Below, in pieces: positions 18,537-28,108 of a stretch of 64,000 bases of DNA. Origin of the DNA: Caloramator sp. E03 (GTDB taxonomy: Bacteria; Bacillota; Clostridia; Clostridiales; Caloramatoraceae); contig NZ_CP040093.1 in the NCBI RefSeq assembly GCF_006016075.1, positions 1,303,069 through 1,367,068 of the forward strand. Direction: 5' to 3'. The number at the start of each line of letters is the position of its first letter. The stretch's first letter is position 1. The notes beneath the pieces are model-generated. The model saw only the letters and a program-made list of their open reading frames with translations. It was not told the origin of the DNA and searched no databases. The position numbers and the translations under genes are program-made.

Positions 18537-20249
18537 ATGAGATTACAAATTGTTAAATCAAAAAATGCAGCATCCTTATACGTAGTTAAATCTGTTTATG
18601 AAAAAGGCAATCGTACTTCAAAAGTAGTTGAGAAGCTTGGCACTTATGATGAACTTTTAAAAAAACTAAACGGACAAGACCCTATAGAATGGGGGAAGAG
18701 GTACGTTGAAGAGTTAAATAGAAAAGAAAAAGAAGAGAAAAGAGAAATATTAGTAAAATACTCGCCTGTTAAACAAATTAACAAAGACGAACAGCATACT
18801 TTTAATGGTAGTTACTTGTTTTTACAAAAAATATATAACGAGCTTGGGCTGCAAAATATCTGTAAAAATATTTCGGATAAACATAAATTTAATTTTAATC
18901 TAAATTCAATACTATCAAGATTAATTTATGCAAGAATTATTTATCCATCATCTAAGCTTGCTACATACGAACTATCAAAAAAATTTATTGAGCAGCCTGA
19001 TTTTGAGCTTCAGCATATTTATAGAGCTTTAGAAGTAATTTCAGAAGAAACAGATTTTATTCAGTCAGAATTATATAAGAACAGTCTTAAAGTTTGCAAT
19101 CGTAATAAAGGAGTTCTCTATTATGACTGCACCAACTATTTCTTTGAAATTGAACAGGAAGAAGGATTAAAACAGTATGGAGTATCGAAGGAACATAGAC
19201 CCAATCCAATTGTTCAAATGGGACTTTTCATGGATGGAGACGGCATCCCCCTTGCATTTTGTATAAACAAAGGTAATACTAATGAACAAGTAACTTTAAA
19301 ACCTTTAGAGCAAAAAATTATATCCGAATTTGGGCTTTCAAAATTTATCATTTGTACAGATGCAGGGCTTGCATCTACAGCTAATAGAAAATTTAATAAT
19401 ATACAAAATCGAGCTTTTATTACTACACAATCTATTAAAAAATTAAAATCACATTTAAAAGAATGGGCGTTAGACCCCAAAGGATGGCATCTTAGCGATT
19501 CAGACAAAGTATATAATTTAAACGAAATTAACGAAGAAGCAGATATTAATAAAATTTTTTATAAGGAACGCTGGATAAAAGAAGACGGGCTTGAACAAAA
19601 ACTTATTGTAACATTTTCCTTGAAATATAGAAACTATCAAAGAACTATAAGAGGTAACCAAATAGAGAGAGCTCAAGAGGTTATTGATACCAATCCTACA
19701 AAATTGAAGAAATGTAATGCTAATGATTACAAACGCTTTATTTCAAAGACTCACTACACACCTGACGGTGAAGTAGCTGAAAAAGAATTATACAGCATTA
19801 ATGCTGATTTAATAGCACAAGAGGCAATGTATGATGGTTTTTACGCAGTATGTACAAATATAAGTGATGATGCTGCCGCAATTATAAAAATTAATAGAAG
19901 GCGTTGGGAAATAGAAGAGTCCTTCCGTATTATGAAATCAGAGTTTAAGGCAAGACCAGTATATTTAAGAAGAGATGATAGAATAAAAGCGCATTTTACA
20001 ACTTGTTTCATTTCCCTGATGATATATAGGCTATTAGAAAAAAAGCTTTCAGAAAAATATACGTGTAGCGATATTATATCAGGACTTAGAGAAATGAATT
20101 TTTATGAGATTAAGAATGAGGGCTATATTCCAATATATACAAGGACTGATTTTACAGATGATTTACATGACAAATTTGGCTTTAGAACGGATTATCAAAT
20201 AATTAATATGAAACAAATGAAGAAAATTTTTAAAGACACGAAAAAATAA
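18537..20249 (+). CDS. IS1634-family transposase (IS4 superfamily)
   Basis: A 570-residue DDE transposase. N-terminal domain MRLQIVKSKNAASLYVVKSVYE and VEKLGTYDEL is typical of IS1634. Catalytic residues: Asp in LYYDCTNYFFE (about 200), Asp in FIICTDAGLAS (about 275), and Glu in RRRWEIEESFRIMKSEF (about 465, the YREK-type segment). Full length and apparently intact. I place the start at ATG 18537 because homologues begin MRLxxVKSKN; an in-frame ATG at 18519 is possible and neither has a strong RBS. A TATAAT box lies at 18499-18504. Confidence 0.92.
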   Translation: MRLQIVKSKNAASLYVVKSVYEKGNRTSKVVEKLGTYDELLKKLNGQDPIEWGKRYVEELNRKEKEEKREILVKYSPVKQINKDEQHTFNGSYLFLQKIYNELGLQNICKNISDKHKFNFNLNSILSRLIYARIIYPSSKLATYELSKKFIEQPDFELQHIYRALEVISEETDFIQSELYKNSLKVCNRNKGVLYYDCTNYFFEIEQEEGLKQYGVSKEHRPNPIVQMGLFMDGDGIPLAFCINKGNTNEQVTLKPLEQKIISEFGLSKFIICTDAGLASTANRKFNNIQNRAFITTQSIKKLKSHLKEWALDPKGWHLSDSDKVYNLNEINEEADINKIFYKERWIKEDGLEQKLIVTFSLKYRNYQRTIRGNQIERAQEVIDTNPTKLKKCNANDYKRFISKTHYTPDGEVAEKELYSINADLIAQEAMYDGFYAVCTNISDDAAAIIKINRRRWEIEESFRIMKSEFKARPVYLRRDDRIKAHFTTCFISLMIYRLLEKKLSEKYTCSDIISGLREMNFYEIKNEGYIPIYTRTDFTDDLHDKFGFRTDYQIINMKQMKKIFKDTKK

Positions 20250-20280
20250 AAAACATTGTTCACTTTTTTGAAAAGTATAA

Positions 20281-20323
20281 AAGCCTGAGAGCCCTTGATA
20301 TTCAATGGTTCTACAGGCTTTTT
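20281..20323 (+). terminator. Terminator at the right end of the IS1634-type element
   Basis: AAGCCTG (20281-20287) and CAGGCTT (20314-20320) followed by TTT; it ends the transposase transcript within the element. Confidence 0.65.
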
Positions 20324-20348
20324 GCTTCTCGCAACTGTCAAAGATGAG

Positions 20349-20393
20349 AAAAAGTAAAGAGGTAATATTATTTTTACAATAAAAAACCGGACG
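20349..20393 (+). repeat. 45-bp direct repeat, right copy, flanking the IS1634-type element
   Basis: Identical to 18346-18390. It ends at 20393, directly beside the last base of the glpX stop codon (20394-20396), and includes half of the glpX terminator stem. Confidence 0.95.
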
Positions 20394-20406
20394 TTATCGT
20401 CCGGTT
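20376..20406 (-). terminator. Intrinsic terminator of glpX
   Basis: Minus strand: AACCGGACG-ATAA-CGTCCGGTT followed by TTTTATTGT. The loop contains the glpX stop codon. The stem is intact despite the adjacent insertion, because the target duplication kept one full copy. Confidence 0.88.
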
Positions 20407-21362
20407 GACATCATTTTTAGATTATGAATTGTATTAACAAATCTTACAGTTCCAGTTTGAGCTCTCATTACAACTGATTGAGTCCTTGCTCTTTCATTTT
20501 GATAATAAACTACACCTTTCAAAAGATCTCCATCGGATACCCCAGTTGCAGCAAAATATACATCATCACCCTTTACTATATCATCAAGCATCATTATTTT
20601 TTTTAAATCTTCTATTCCCATTTCTTTGCATCTTTGTCTTTCTTCTTCAGTTTCTGGATAAAGTCTTGCCTGCATATCTCCACCAAGGCATTTTAAAGCT
20701 GCTGCAGCAATAACTCCTTCTGGTGCTCCTCCTATACCTACCATAATATCAACGCCAGTATCTTCAAACCCCGTTGCAATAGCTGCAGCAATATCTCCAT
20801 CACCAATAAGCTTCATTCTTGCTCCAACCTTTCTTACTTCATCCATAAGATAATTATGTCTTTCTCTATCAAGCATTATAACCGTTACATCTTCAACAGA
20901 TTTTGAAAGAGCTTTTGCTACATTTTTAATGTTTTCACTAAGAGGAGCATCAAGACTAACGCATCCTTTTGCCTTAGGCCCTACTGCTATCTTTTCCATA
21001 TACATATCAGGTGCATGAAGCAATCCTCCTTTTGTTGCCAAAGCAACAACAGCAAGAGCATTAGGAAGTCCTCTTGCAACGCATTTTGTTCCATCAAGGG
21101 GGTCAACTGCAATGTCAACTTCTAAAGAATTCTCGTCCCCACATCCTACTTTTTCACCGATGTATAGCATAGGAGCTTCATCCATTTCTCCTTCTCCTAT
21201 AACAACAGTACCTCTAATATCAAGAGAATCAAACATTTTTCTCATTCCGTCAACAGCTGCCTGATCAGCAGCATTCTTGTCTCCTCTGCCCATAAACTTT
21301 GCCCCTCCAAGGGCCGCAGCCTCAGTAACCCTAATCAGTCCTAATGCTAGATCAATATTCAT
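20394..21362 (-). CDS. glpX: Fructose-1,6-bisphosphatase class II
   Basis: A 322-residue gluconeogenic phosphatase converting fructose 1,6-bisphosphate to fructose 6-phosphate. Visible signatures: RGTVVIGEGEMDEAPMLYIG (metal and phosphate site, about 50-70), DIAVDPLDGTKCVARG (the Li-sensitive phosphatase DPxDGT motif), and GVDIMVGIGGAPEGVIAAAA near the C-terminal third. I chose ATG at 21362, preceded by GGGGGATTATTT, over an in-frame GTG seven codons upstream. GlpX next to rho is common in Clostridia; here two insertion sequences separate the two genes. Confidence 0.95.
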   Translation of the reverse strand: MNIDLALGLIRVTEAAALGGAKFMGRGDKNAADQAAVDGMRKMFDSLDIRGTVVIGEGEMDEAPMLYIGEKVGCGDENSLEVDIAVDPLDGTKCVARGLPNALAVVALATKGGLLHAPDMYMEKIAVGPKAKGCVSLDAPLSENIKNVAKALSKSVEDVTVIMLDRERHNYLMDEVRKVGARMKLIGDGDIAAAIATGFEDTGVDIMVGIGGAPEGVIAAAALKCLGGDMQARLYPETEEERQRCKEMGIEDLKKIMMLDDIVKGDDVYFAATGVSDGDLLKGVVYYQNERARTQSVVMRAQTGTVRFVNTIHNLKMMSTGR

Positions 21363-21530
21363 AAATAATCCCCCAAATTTCACTAAATAATATATAAAAT
21401 ATTATATTTTATAAAAATTTAAACGTCAATATAGCATATATTTAAATTTAATGTGCTATACTATTTCGTGTAAAAAAATAGCACTAAGCTATTTTTTACA
21501 TATTTTAGAATTAAAATATGTTTTTTCATC

Positions 21531-21899
21531 TTACTTAATGCCTAGTGCTTTTAAAAGTTCAATCATATCATTTCTATATTTTTCTACAATGCCTTCTACA
21601 TAGCTTTCATTTCCTATAAAAGCTATTTCTATCCCTGAATTAGGGCAACTAATTATATTTATTTGGTTTGACATTAAATCCCTAATTTTAAACTTATAAC
21701 TATGAATATTTTCACAACCAATACAACTGATATCAAATATTAACGTTTTATTTATTTTCTTAACCTTATAAGGTACTTGACCGCACTCACATTTTATACC
21801 TGTTGGCTCCTTTAGTTTAAATATATCTACATCAGCTATATTATATTCCCCGCAATTACTACATCTCACTGCAATCTTACAGGAAGTATTTATAATCAT
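21531..21899 (-). CDS. Cysteine-rich zinc-ribbon-like protein of unknown function
   Basis: A 122-residue protein. Three Cys pairs are visible: CSNCGEYN (about 13-16), CECGQVPY (about 37-39) and CIGCENIHSYKF (about 59-62), suggesting two zinc ribbons or one ribbon plus extra ligands. The C-terminal third (VEGIVEKYRNDMIELLKALGIK) is helical. ATG at 21899 follows GGAGGTGAATAT. It stands between glpX and pyrG as a single gene. Function unknown; it may be nucleic-acid-binding or a metal sensor (inference). Confidence 0.72.
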   Translation of the reverse strand: MIINTSCKIAVRCSNCGEYNIADVDIFKLKEPTGIKCECGQVPYKVKKINKTLIFDISCIGCENIHSYKFKIRDLMSNQINIISCPNSGIEIAFIGNESYVEGIVEKYRNDMIELLKALGIK

Positions 21900-21969
21900 A
21901 TATTCACCTCCATATAATATTTATTCTCCATTTATTTTATAAATCCTCCTAATGTCGAAAAATATCACA

Positions 21970-21994
21970 AAACAAAAAAAGGGCTTATGCCCTT

Positions 21995-21996
<2 letters not shown>
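21970..21996 (-). terminator. Intrinsic terminator of pyrG
   Basis: Minus strand: AAAGGGC-ATAA-GCCC stem with TTTTTTTGTTTTG tail. Confidence 0.85.
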
Positions 21997-23647
<1,651 letters not shown>

Positions 23648-23730
23648 TCAAATATCTACTTAAATCAACCAAAAATAATCTTGAAATTTATACATAAATT
23701 AGTATACCATATATAAAATTTTTAAAACAA

Positions 23731-23761
23731 AAAAATATAAATAGACGGGTATCCGTCTATT
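23731..23761 (-). terminator. Intrinsic terminator of the UPF0173 gene
   Basis: Minus strand: AATAGACGG-ATAC-CCGTCTATT followed by a T-rich run; the stem begins at the stop codon. Confidence 0.85.
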
Positions 23762-24398
23762 CATAATTTAACACATAAACTAAAGTTTCAGTATTATTAA
23801 GGTTTTCATTATTTATCTCAACAACTTGGGATTTCAATTTTTCAACTCTATTAAAGTATTTAAGGAATTTATCCACTTCATCTAAATTCATTTTAAGTGC
23901 AGGTGTTTTATAATGCATAGGTATTACTATACCTGGTTTAATTTTATTTACTATTTCAAATGCTTCATCAGAATTTACGGTATATGTTCCTCCAACAGGT
24001 ATTAAAAGCACATCAACTTTACCAAGCATTTTAATTTGCTCATCAGATAAAACATGCCCCAAATCACCAAGATGGCAAACCCTTATTCCTTCTTTTTCAA
24101 ATACATAAACTGTATTATCTCCTCTTTTGGCTCCATTAACTTCATCATGATATGTATGTATACCTGTTATAGCAACATCCTTTATATAAAAATTTCCAAC
24201 CTTATTTACAAGCTCAAATTTCCCTTTAATACAATCAGTAAAATTATGATCATAATGATTGTGGCTTACGGTAACAATATCCGCTTCGACAGATGGAATT
24301 TTATAGCCAACATTATCATCAAACGGATCTGTAAGAACCCTTACACCATCACTATAAGTAATTTTAAAACATGCATGTCCAAGCCATTTAATTCTCAT
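23757..24398 (-). CDS. Metallo-beta-lactamase-fold hydrolase (UPF0173 family)
   Basis: A 213-residue metal-dependent hydrolase of the UPF0173 type. The metal-binding motif appears as VSHNHYDHNF (HxHxDH pattern, about residues 51-56), with other ligands in GIHTYHD, CHLGDLGH and PMHYKT near the C-terminus. I chose ATG at 24398, preceded by GGAGGGGTTTT, because the following MRIKWLGHACFKI is the family's usual N-terminus. Members of this family are annotated only as putative hydrolases; the substrate is unknown. Single gene with strong terminator. Confidence 0.9.
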   Translation of the reverse strand: MRIKWLGHACFKITYSDGVRVLTDPFDDNVGYKIPSVEADIVTVSHNHYDHNFTDCIKGKFELVNKVGNFYIKDVAITGIHTYHDEVNGAKRGDNTVYVFEKEGIRVCHLGDLGHVLSDEQIKMLGKVDVLLIPVGGTYTVNSDEAFEIVNKIKPGIVIPMHYKTPALKMNLDEVDKFLKYFNRVEKLKSQVVEINNENLNNTETLVYVLNYE

Positions 24399-24482
24399 AA
24401 AACCCCTCCATTTAATTATATAATCTTGAGATAGTTTTACCATTATTATAAATAATATTCAATAGATTTTAAAAAAATTTAT

Positions 24483-24532
24483 TGAATATTAAGCCATTAC
24501 AGTAAAAAATTACTGTAATGGCTTAATATTCA
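24483..24532. repeat. 22-bp perfect inverted repeat overlapping the DUF1934 stop codon
   Basis: TGAATATTAAGCCATTACAG.. at 24483-24504 pairs perfectly with 24511-24532 around a 6-nt loop. On the minus strand a T-rich run follows, so it acts as a terminator, but the 22-bp stem is long and includes the last seven codons of the gene. Confidence 0.85.
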
Positions 24533-24932
24533 GCTCAAGAGAATTATCTATAGGCTCAAACCCTGCAGCTTCCATCCTATATTCAAGTTCAACCTTTCCA
24601 CCTTTTTCATTAATATCAATATCTACCTTAGTTGGTTTTATCAAAACCTCCAGTGAACCAAATGGAGTACTATAAATACTTCTGTCACTAACTCCTTTTT
24701 TAAATACAAGATTTGAATTAGTAGTTCCTCTTCTAATTATAGTTAAGGAATTATCTTCAATTTTTAAAGTTGTCTTTGTACCTTCCATACCAGATATTTC
24801 TGATTCTTCATATTCTGCCATATATCTATTATCTTCCTTAAAAAATTTTCCTTCAGTAATGAGTTCAATGGTTTCATACTCTCCATCTATTGCCTGTTTA
24901 GTCTTAACTGAAATTAAAGCCTTGTATTCCAT
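24510..24932 (-). CDS. DUF1934 (YwiB-like) calycin-fold protein
   Basis: A 140-residue beta-barrel-type protein of the DUF1934 family (Bacillus YwiB), function unknown. Typical features are the N-terminal ALISVKTKQ strand, the EGKFFKEDNRYMAEYEESEISGMEGTKTTL region written in the family's alternating pattern, and TPFGSLEVLIKPTKVD near residue 90. ATG at 24932; RBS AGGAGGG. It is 20 nt downstream of murI, so the two are co-transcribed and end at the long hairpin that overlaps this gene's stop codon. Confidence 0.85.
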   Translation of the reverse strand: MEYKALISVKTKQAIDGEYETIELITEGKFFKEDNRYMAEYEESEISGMEGTKTTLKIEDNSLTIIRRGTTNSNLVFKKGVSDRSIYSTPFGSLEVLIKPTKVDIDINEKGGKVELEYRMEAAGFEPIDNSLELNIKPLQ

Positions 24933-24952
24933 TTTTTACCCTCCTTTTTCTT

Positions 24953-25759
24953 TTAGTACTTTTCGATATCAATCTTTATGATTTCTGTAATATCACTATT
25001 TAGAAACCTTCCTCCAACTGTTGAAAATCTTCCCGGATTATCGCTTACATAATACTTATAATTCCCTTCTTTGTTTATATTATTTTGAAGATTATTTGCA
25101 TATAATATTTCCTTTAGTTTAGCAGCAGTAGCTTCGGCTGGGTTTATTAATTTTACACTTTTTCCCATAACCTCACTGACAACATTTGTTAAAAGAGGAT
25201 AGTGGGTACATCCCATAACAAGGGTATCAATATTAAGTTGTCTTAATGGCTTTAAATACTCTTTTGCAACAAGTAGTGATACTTCAGTCTGTGCCCATCC
25301 CTCTTCAACTATTGGTACAAACAACGGGCATGGATATGCAAAAAGCTCCGCCTCCGGCTTTAACTTTTTTATAGCTTTTTCATAAGCTCTACTACCAATA
25401 GTCCCTTCTGTCCCAATAATGCCTATTCTATTAGTTAAAGTAGCCTTAACTGCCATATTGGCTCCAGGCTCAATAACTCCTATTATCGGTATTTTAAACT
25501 CATCTTGAAGTTTTTCAAGGCTTAACGCAGAAGCAGTATTACATGCAACAACAATCGCCTTTACATTCATACTCATTAGAAATCTGGTATTTTGAAAGGA
25601 AAATTTTGTAATAGTTTCAGTAGATTTACTACCATAAGGAACTCTTGCAGTATCTCCAAAATATATAATATCTTCATTTGGAAGTATTTTCATAATCTCT
25701 TTCACTACAGTAAGTCCACCTATTCCTGAATCGAACACTCCAACAGCTCTATTGTCCAT
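24953..25759 (-). CDS. murI: Glutamate racemase
   Basis: A 268-residue cofactor-independent racemase that makes D-glutamate for peptidoglycan. The N-terminal VGVFDSGIGGLTVVKEI is diagnostic; the two catalytic cysteines are in VVACNTASAL (about residue 73) and VMGCTHYPLL (about 184), with the conserved PxxGVIEPG segment between them. ATG at 25759 follows a modest AGGCAGGG. The gene is followed closely by DUF1934. Upstream lies a 550-nt repeat-rich gap without genes. Confidence 0.96.
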   Translation of the reverse strand: MDNRAVGVFDSGIGGLTVVKEIMKILPNEDIIYFGDTARVPYGSKSTETITKFSFQNTRFLMSMNVKAIVVACNTASALSLEKLQDEFKIPIIGVIEPGANMAVKATLTNRIGIIGTEGTIGSRAYEKAIKKLKPEAELFAYPCPLFVPIVEEGWAQTEVSLLVAKEYLKPLRQLNIDTLVMGCTHYPLLTNVVSEVMGKSVKLINPAEATAAKLKEILYANNLQNNINKEGNYKYYVSDNPGRFSTVGGRFLNSDITEIIKIDIEKY

Positions 25760-25901
25760 AATATCCCTGCCTTATATACTATAATAATATTATATTACTG
25801 CAATATTGTATTTTTAACTATTTAATCAACATTTTATCCATATAATAATAAAACAACTTTAATAATTTGTAAATATCACAAGCAAGATAAGCGGTTAAGC
25901 A

Positions 25902-26128
25902 GGGACGGTTAGTGTGAAAATGTCCATTTACAAAAAAGGAAAAAAGTACAAGCCAAGGGACGGTTACTTATTTCATACACAATATCTGCAAAATCAGGGG
26001 GACATGTATAAAATATTTTATCTATTATTTAATATAATAATTAACCGTCCCTGCTGTTGCCTTTGACAAGCCTAAAACTTTTTCATTCCGTCGTTGTGGC
26101 TACTTTTAGTCATGACCTGTTACTTATT
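25902..26128. repeat. Composite dispersed repeat, copy 2, in the 25760-26311 gene-free stretch
   Basis: Contains GGGACGGTTA (25902), a 95-bp unit bounded by GGGACGGTTACTTATT (25957-25972) and TAACCGTCCC (26042-26051), then the core TTTTTCATTCCGTCGTTG, the TGGCT/AGTCA hairpin and TTACTTATT (to 26128). It is nearly identical to 58663-58885 across about 225 bp. No gene lies in the gap. Confidence 0.92.
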
Positions 26129-26193
26129 TGTTTGAATTTTTTATCAAATAGATAGTGTTCTCCCTTCTGACAAATCGATATGAAATTAACTAA

Positions 26194-26258
26194 AATAAGT
26201 AACCGTCCCTTGAAGTTTTGAAATTTTTATTAAATTAGTTAAAATAAGTAACTGTCCC
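26194..26258 (-). repeat. Two inverted solo terminal motifs
   Basis: AATAAGTAACCGTCCC at 26194-26209 and AATAAGTAACTGTCCC at 26243-26258, 49 bp apart and in the same orientation, each preceded by a TTAA..TAAA(A) tract (AAATTAACTAAAATAAG, TTAGTTAAAATAAG), so the repeated part extends about 12 bp beyond the motif. Confidence 0.85.
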
Positions 26259-26285
26259 TGAAATCTAATCTTGAAGTTTTTAACA

Positions 26286-26318
26286 TAAAAAAGAGCCGGA
26301 AGACCGGCTCTTTATTTT
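26286..26318 (-). terminator. Intrinsic terminator of the SASP gene
   Basis: Minus strand: AAAGAGCCGG-TCTT-CCGGCTCTTT followed by TTTATG. Confidence 0.88.
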
Positions 26319-26491
26319 GAGTTATTGTGAACTGTTCTTTCAGCTAAGCGAATAGCAGCAGTAACAAGATTGCCACAGTCCCTTGATGGTACTGATCCCC
26401 ATCCTTCTCGCTGGACTATGTCATAAACCCCAAGTTCCTTTGCAAGCTCCATCTTAAGCTCATCAGACATTAAGCTGTGATGCCTGCTCAT
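26312..26491 (-). CDS. Small acid-soluble spore protein, alpha/beta type
   Basis: A 59-residue protein, MSRHHSLMSDELKMELAKELGV..., ending in DCGNLVTAAIRLAERTVHNNSK. Alpha/beta SASPs coat spore DNA and change it to an A-like form that resists UV and heat; they are degraded by GPR at germination. The KxELAKELGV helix and the EGWGSVPSRDCGNLVTAAI segment fit the clostridial variant with Ser-Arg-Asp-Cys-Gly replacing the usual GxxGG turn; the GPR cleavage signature is weak, so I am less sure. I chose ATG at 26491, after GGGGGGATATT. It lies 67 nt downstream of ypeB and may share its late-sporulation expression. Confidence 0.75.
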   Translation of the reverse strand: MSRHHSLMSDELKMELAKELGVYDIVQREGWGSVPSRDCGNLVTAAIRLAERTVHNNSK

Positions 26492-26558
26492 AATATCCCC
26501 CCTAATCTTGTTACTATTATTATTTTCCCCCGTTATATTTAAAGTATCCATGCAATAT

Positions 26559-27914
26559 TTACATAGTAAGTTCGCCATTTTCTGTATCAATAATCTTTAA
26601 TATTTTTTCCTCTGTTCCGTCTAAAGCGTTTATATAAACAAGGTACTTCTCTCCTTTATAATCACCGAAAAACTCATAACATAATATCTCTCTTTGGGAT
26701 TCCATAGGTATTATAGTAAGCCTTATGTTTTTAACGTTAAGGTTTTGGCTTACGTTTACTCTGGCTTCTTTTGCAGTAATTCTCGGCTTTTTAATTTCTC
26801 TCTCGTAATGAGCAACAAGGTAGTGGGCTGCTTCTATACCAATAATTTCCCCATTATCAAGTGCGACCTTAAGCTTTATCTGATCTGGATATACCACAAC
26901 TTTATCCTTTACATAAACATAATTTATAACAGCAACGTTGTCATATTTTAATGAATATGTAGGAATCATATCTTTATATCCATTATTTTCCAAGAATTCC
27001 ATGCCTTTTTTTATTGCTGATTTTATATCTATAGATGATTTTGGAACTTCCCTTGTATATAACATATAAACTACTTTACCACCATTTTTGCTTATATCTA
27101 TATTGACTTGCTCATCCTTTTTGTCTTTTATTTTTACTGTAAAAGAATAAGCTGGAATCTTCTCACCCTTTTTATCGCTATATAAATTAATGCTTTCTAT
27201 GTTTTTATTTTTTAATATATTTGAAACTATATCCTTAGCTTCCTTTTGACTAATCTCTTTTTCAGATAAAACCCTTGGTTTTATATTAAGTACATTTTCA
27301 GCAAAGGGGCCGTCATAAATAAGTGTTGGATATTGTTGCATCTCATCAGAAAGGGTTTTAAACTGGGCATCTATAGTTTTGCTTGCAGCTTTATTAAAAG
27401 ATGTACTGCCTCCTTCTTTTATTTCACCCCATTTTATATCACCTTCTGTTAATGATGCTTCAAAATTTCTAAGCTGAATACTAAGATAACCTGCAAAGTC
27501 CCTTAACTTTTCTACGTTATTTAGTTCTGTTTGTGAAAGCTTTTGCCCACTATTACTTGCCTTTAAAAGAGAATAGCTAAAATCAGCAACTTGGGCTAAA
27601 AATTTACTCGTCTGACTTATTGAAGTATGTGATACTGGAAGAGAATTTAGCTTCTGTTGAGCATCACTTGCATTTTTCCAAATCTCACTAAAAACAAGTA
27701 TCTTTTGTTTTGTAGAGGAAGCAACCGGAACTTTTGAAAGTGAAACAGATAATCCCTCAACATCATTTACTATATCATATAAATCCTTCTCATACTGATT
27801 TTGAAGATAATTTCTATAATCCCTTCTGTCAAGATACATAAGAATTCCAAAAGTTGTCGAACCTACAACTATAAAACAAATTATCAAAGCAAATATAGCT
27901 CTTTTTTTAAACAT
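26559..27914 (-). CDS. ypeB: Germination protein YpeB
   Basis: A 451-residue spore membrane protein required in Bacillus for stability and location of the cortex-lytic enzyme SleB. One N-terminal TM (about 5-26) precedes a helical region (30-190) and tandem PepSY-like domains (about 215-440, e.g. KGMEFLENNGYKDMIPTYSL and ITAKEARVNVSQNLNVKNI). ATG at 27914 follows GGGGCGGTATAA. In most spore formers sleB is directly upstream in an operon; here the upstream neighbour is a divergent glycosyltransferase and no sleB is visible in the window, so SleB is either elsewhere or absent. Confidence 0.92.
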   Translation of the reverse strand: MFKKRAIFALIICFIVVGSTTFGILMYLDRRDYRNYLQNQYEKDLYDIVNDVEGLSVSLSKVPVASSTKQKILVFSEIWKNASDAQQKLNSLPVSHTSISQTSKFLAQVADFSYSLLKASNSGQKLSQTELNNVEKLRDFAGYLSIQLRNFEASLTEGDIKWGEIKEGGSTSFNKAASKTIDAQFKTLSDEMQQYPTLIYDGPFAENVLNIKPRVLSEKEISQKEAKDIVSNILKNKNIESINLYSDKKGEKIPAYSFTVKIKDKKDEQVNIDISKNGGKVVYMLYTREVPKSSIDIKSAIKKGMEFLENNGYKDMIPTYSLKYDNVAVINYVYVKDKVVVYPDQIKLKVALDNGEIIGIEAAHYLVAHYEREIKKPRITAKEARVNVSQNLNVKNIRLTIIPMESQREILCYEFFGDYKGEKYLVYINALDGTEEKILKIIDTENGELTM

Positions 27915-28108
27915 TTATACCGCCCCTTGATAGAATAAACTTTCATACATTCTAAAAGGTATTTTTTGCATTTATATGATTTTTATACTTATAATTGTTT
28001 CATAATAATTAATAATTAATTTTCACAAACATAACAATTATAAATTAATATATTTTTTGATATAATAAAATATGCTTACATAAGCTAAGCAAGGTCAGGA
28101 GTGGTTAT

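Larger units (their letters stand above)
18391..20348 (+). mobile_element. IS1634-family insertion sequence between glpX and rho
   Basis: About 1958 bp. Inner terminal repeats TCTTTGACAGTTGC (18395-18408) and GCAACTGTCAAAGA (20331-20344), with less matched outer bases. It carries one intact transposase gene and is flanked by a perfect 45-bp direct repeat. IS1634 is known for long, variable target duplications, so the flank supports the family call. Confidence 0.92.
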
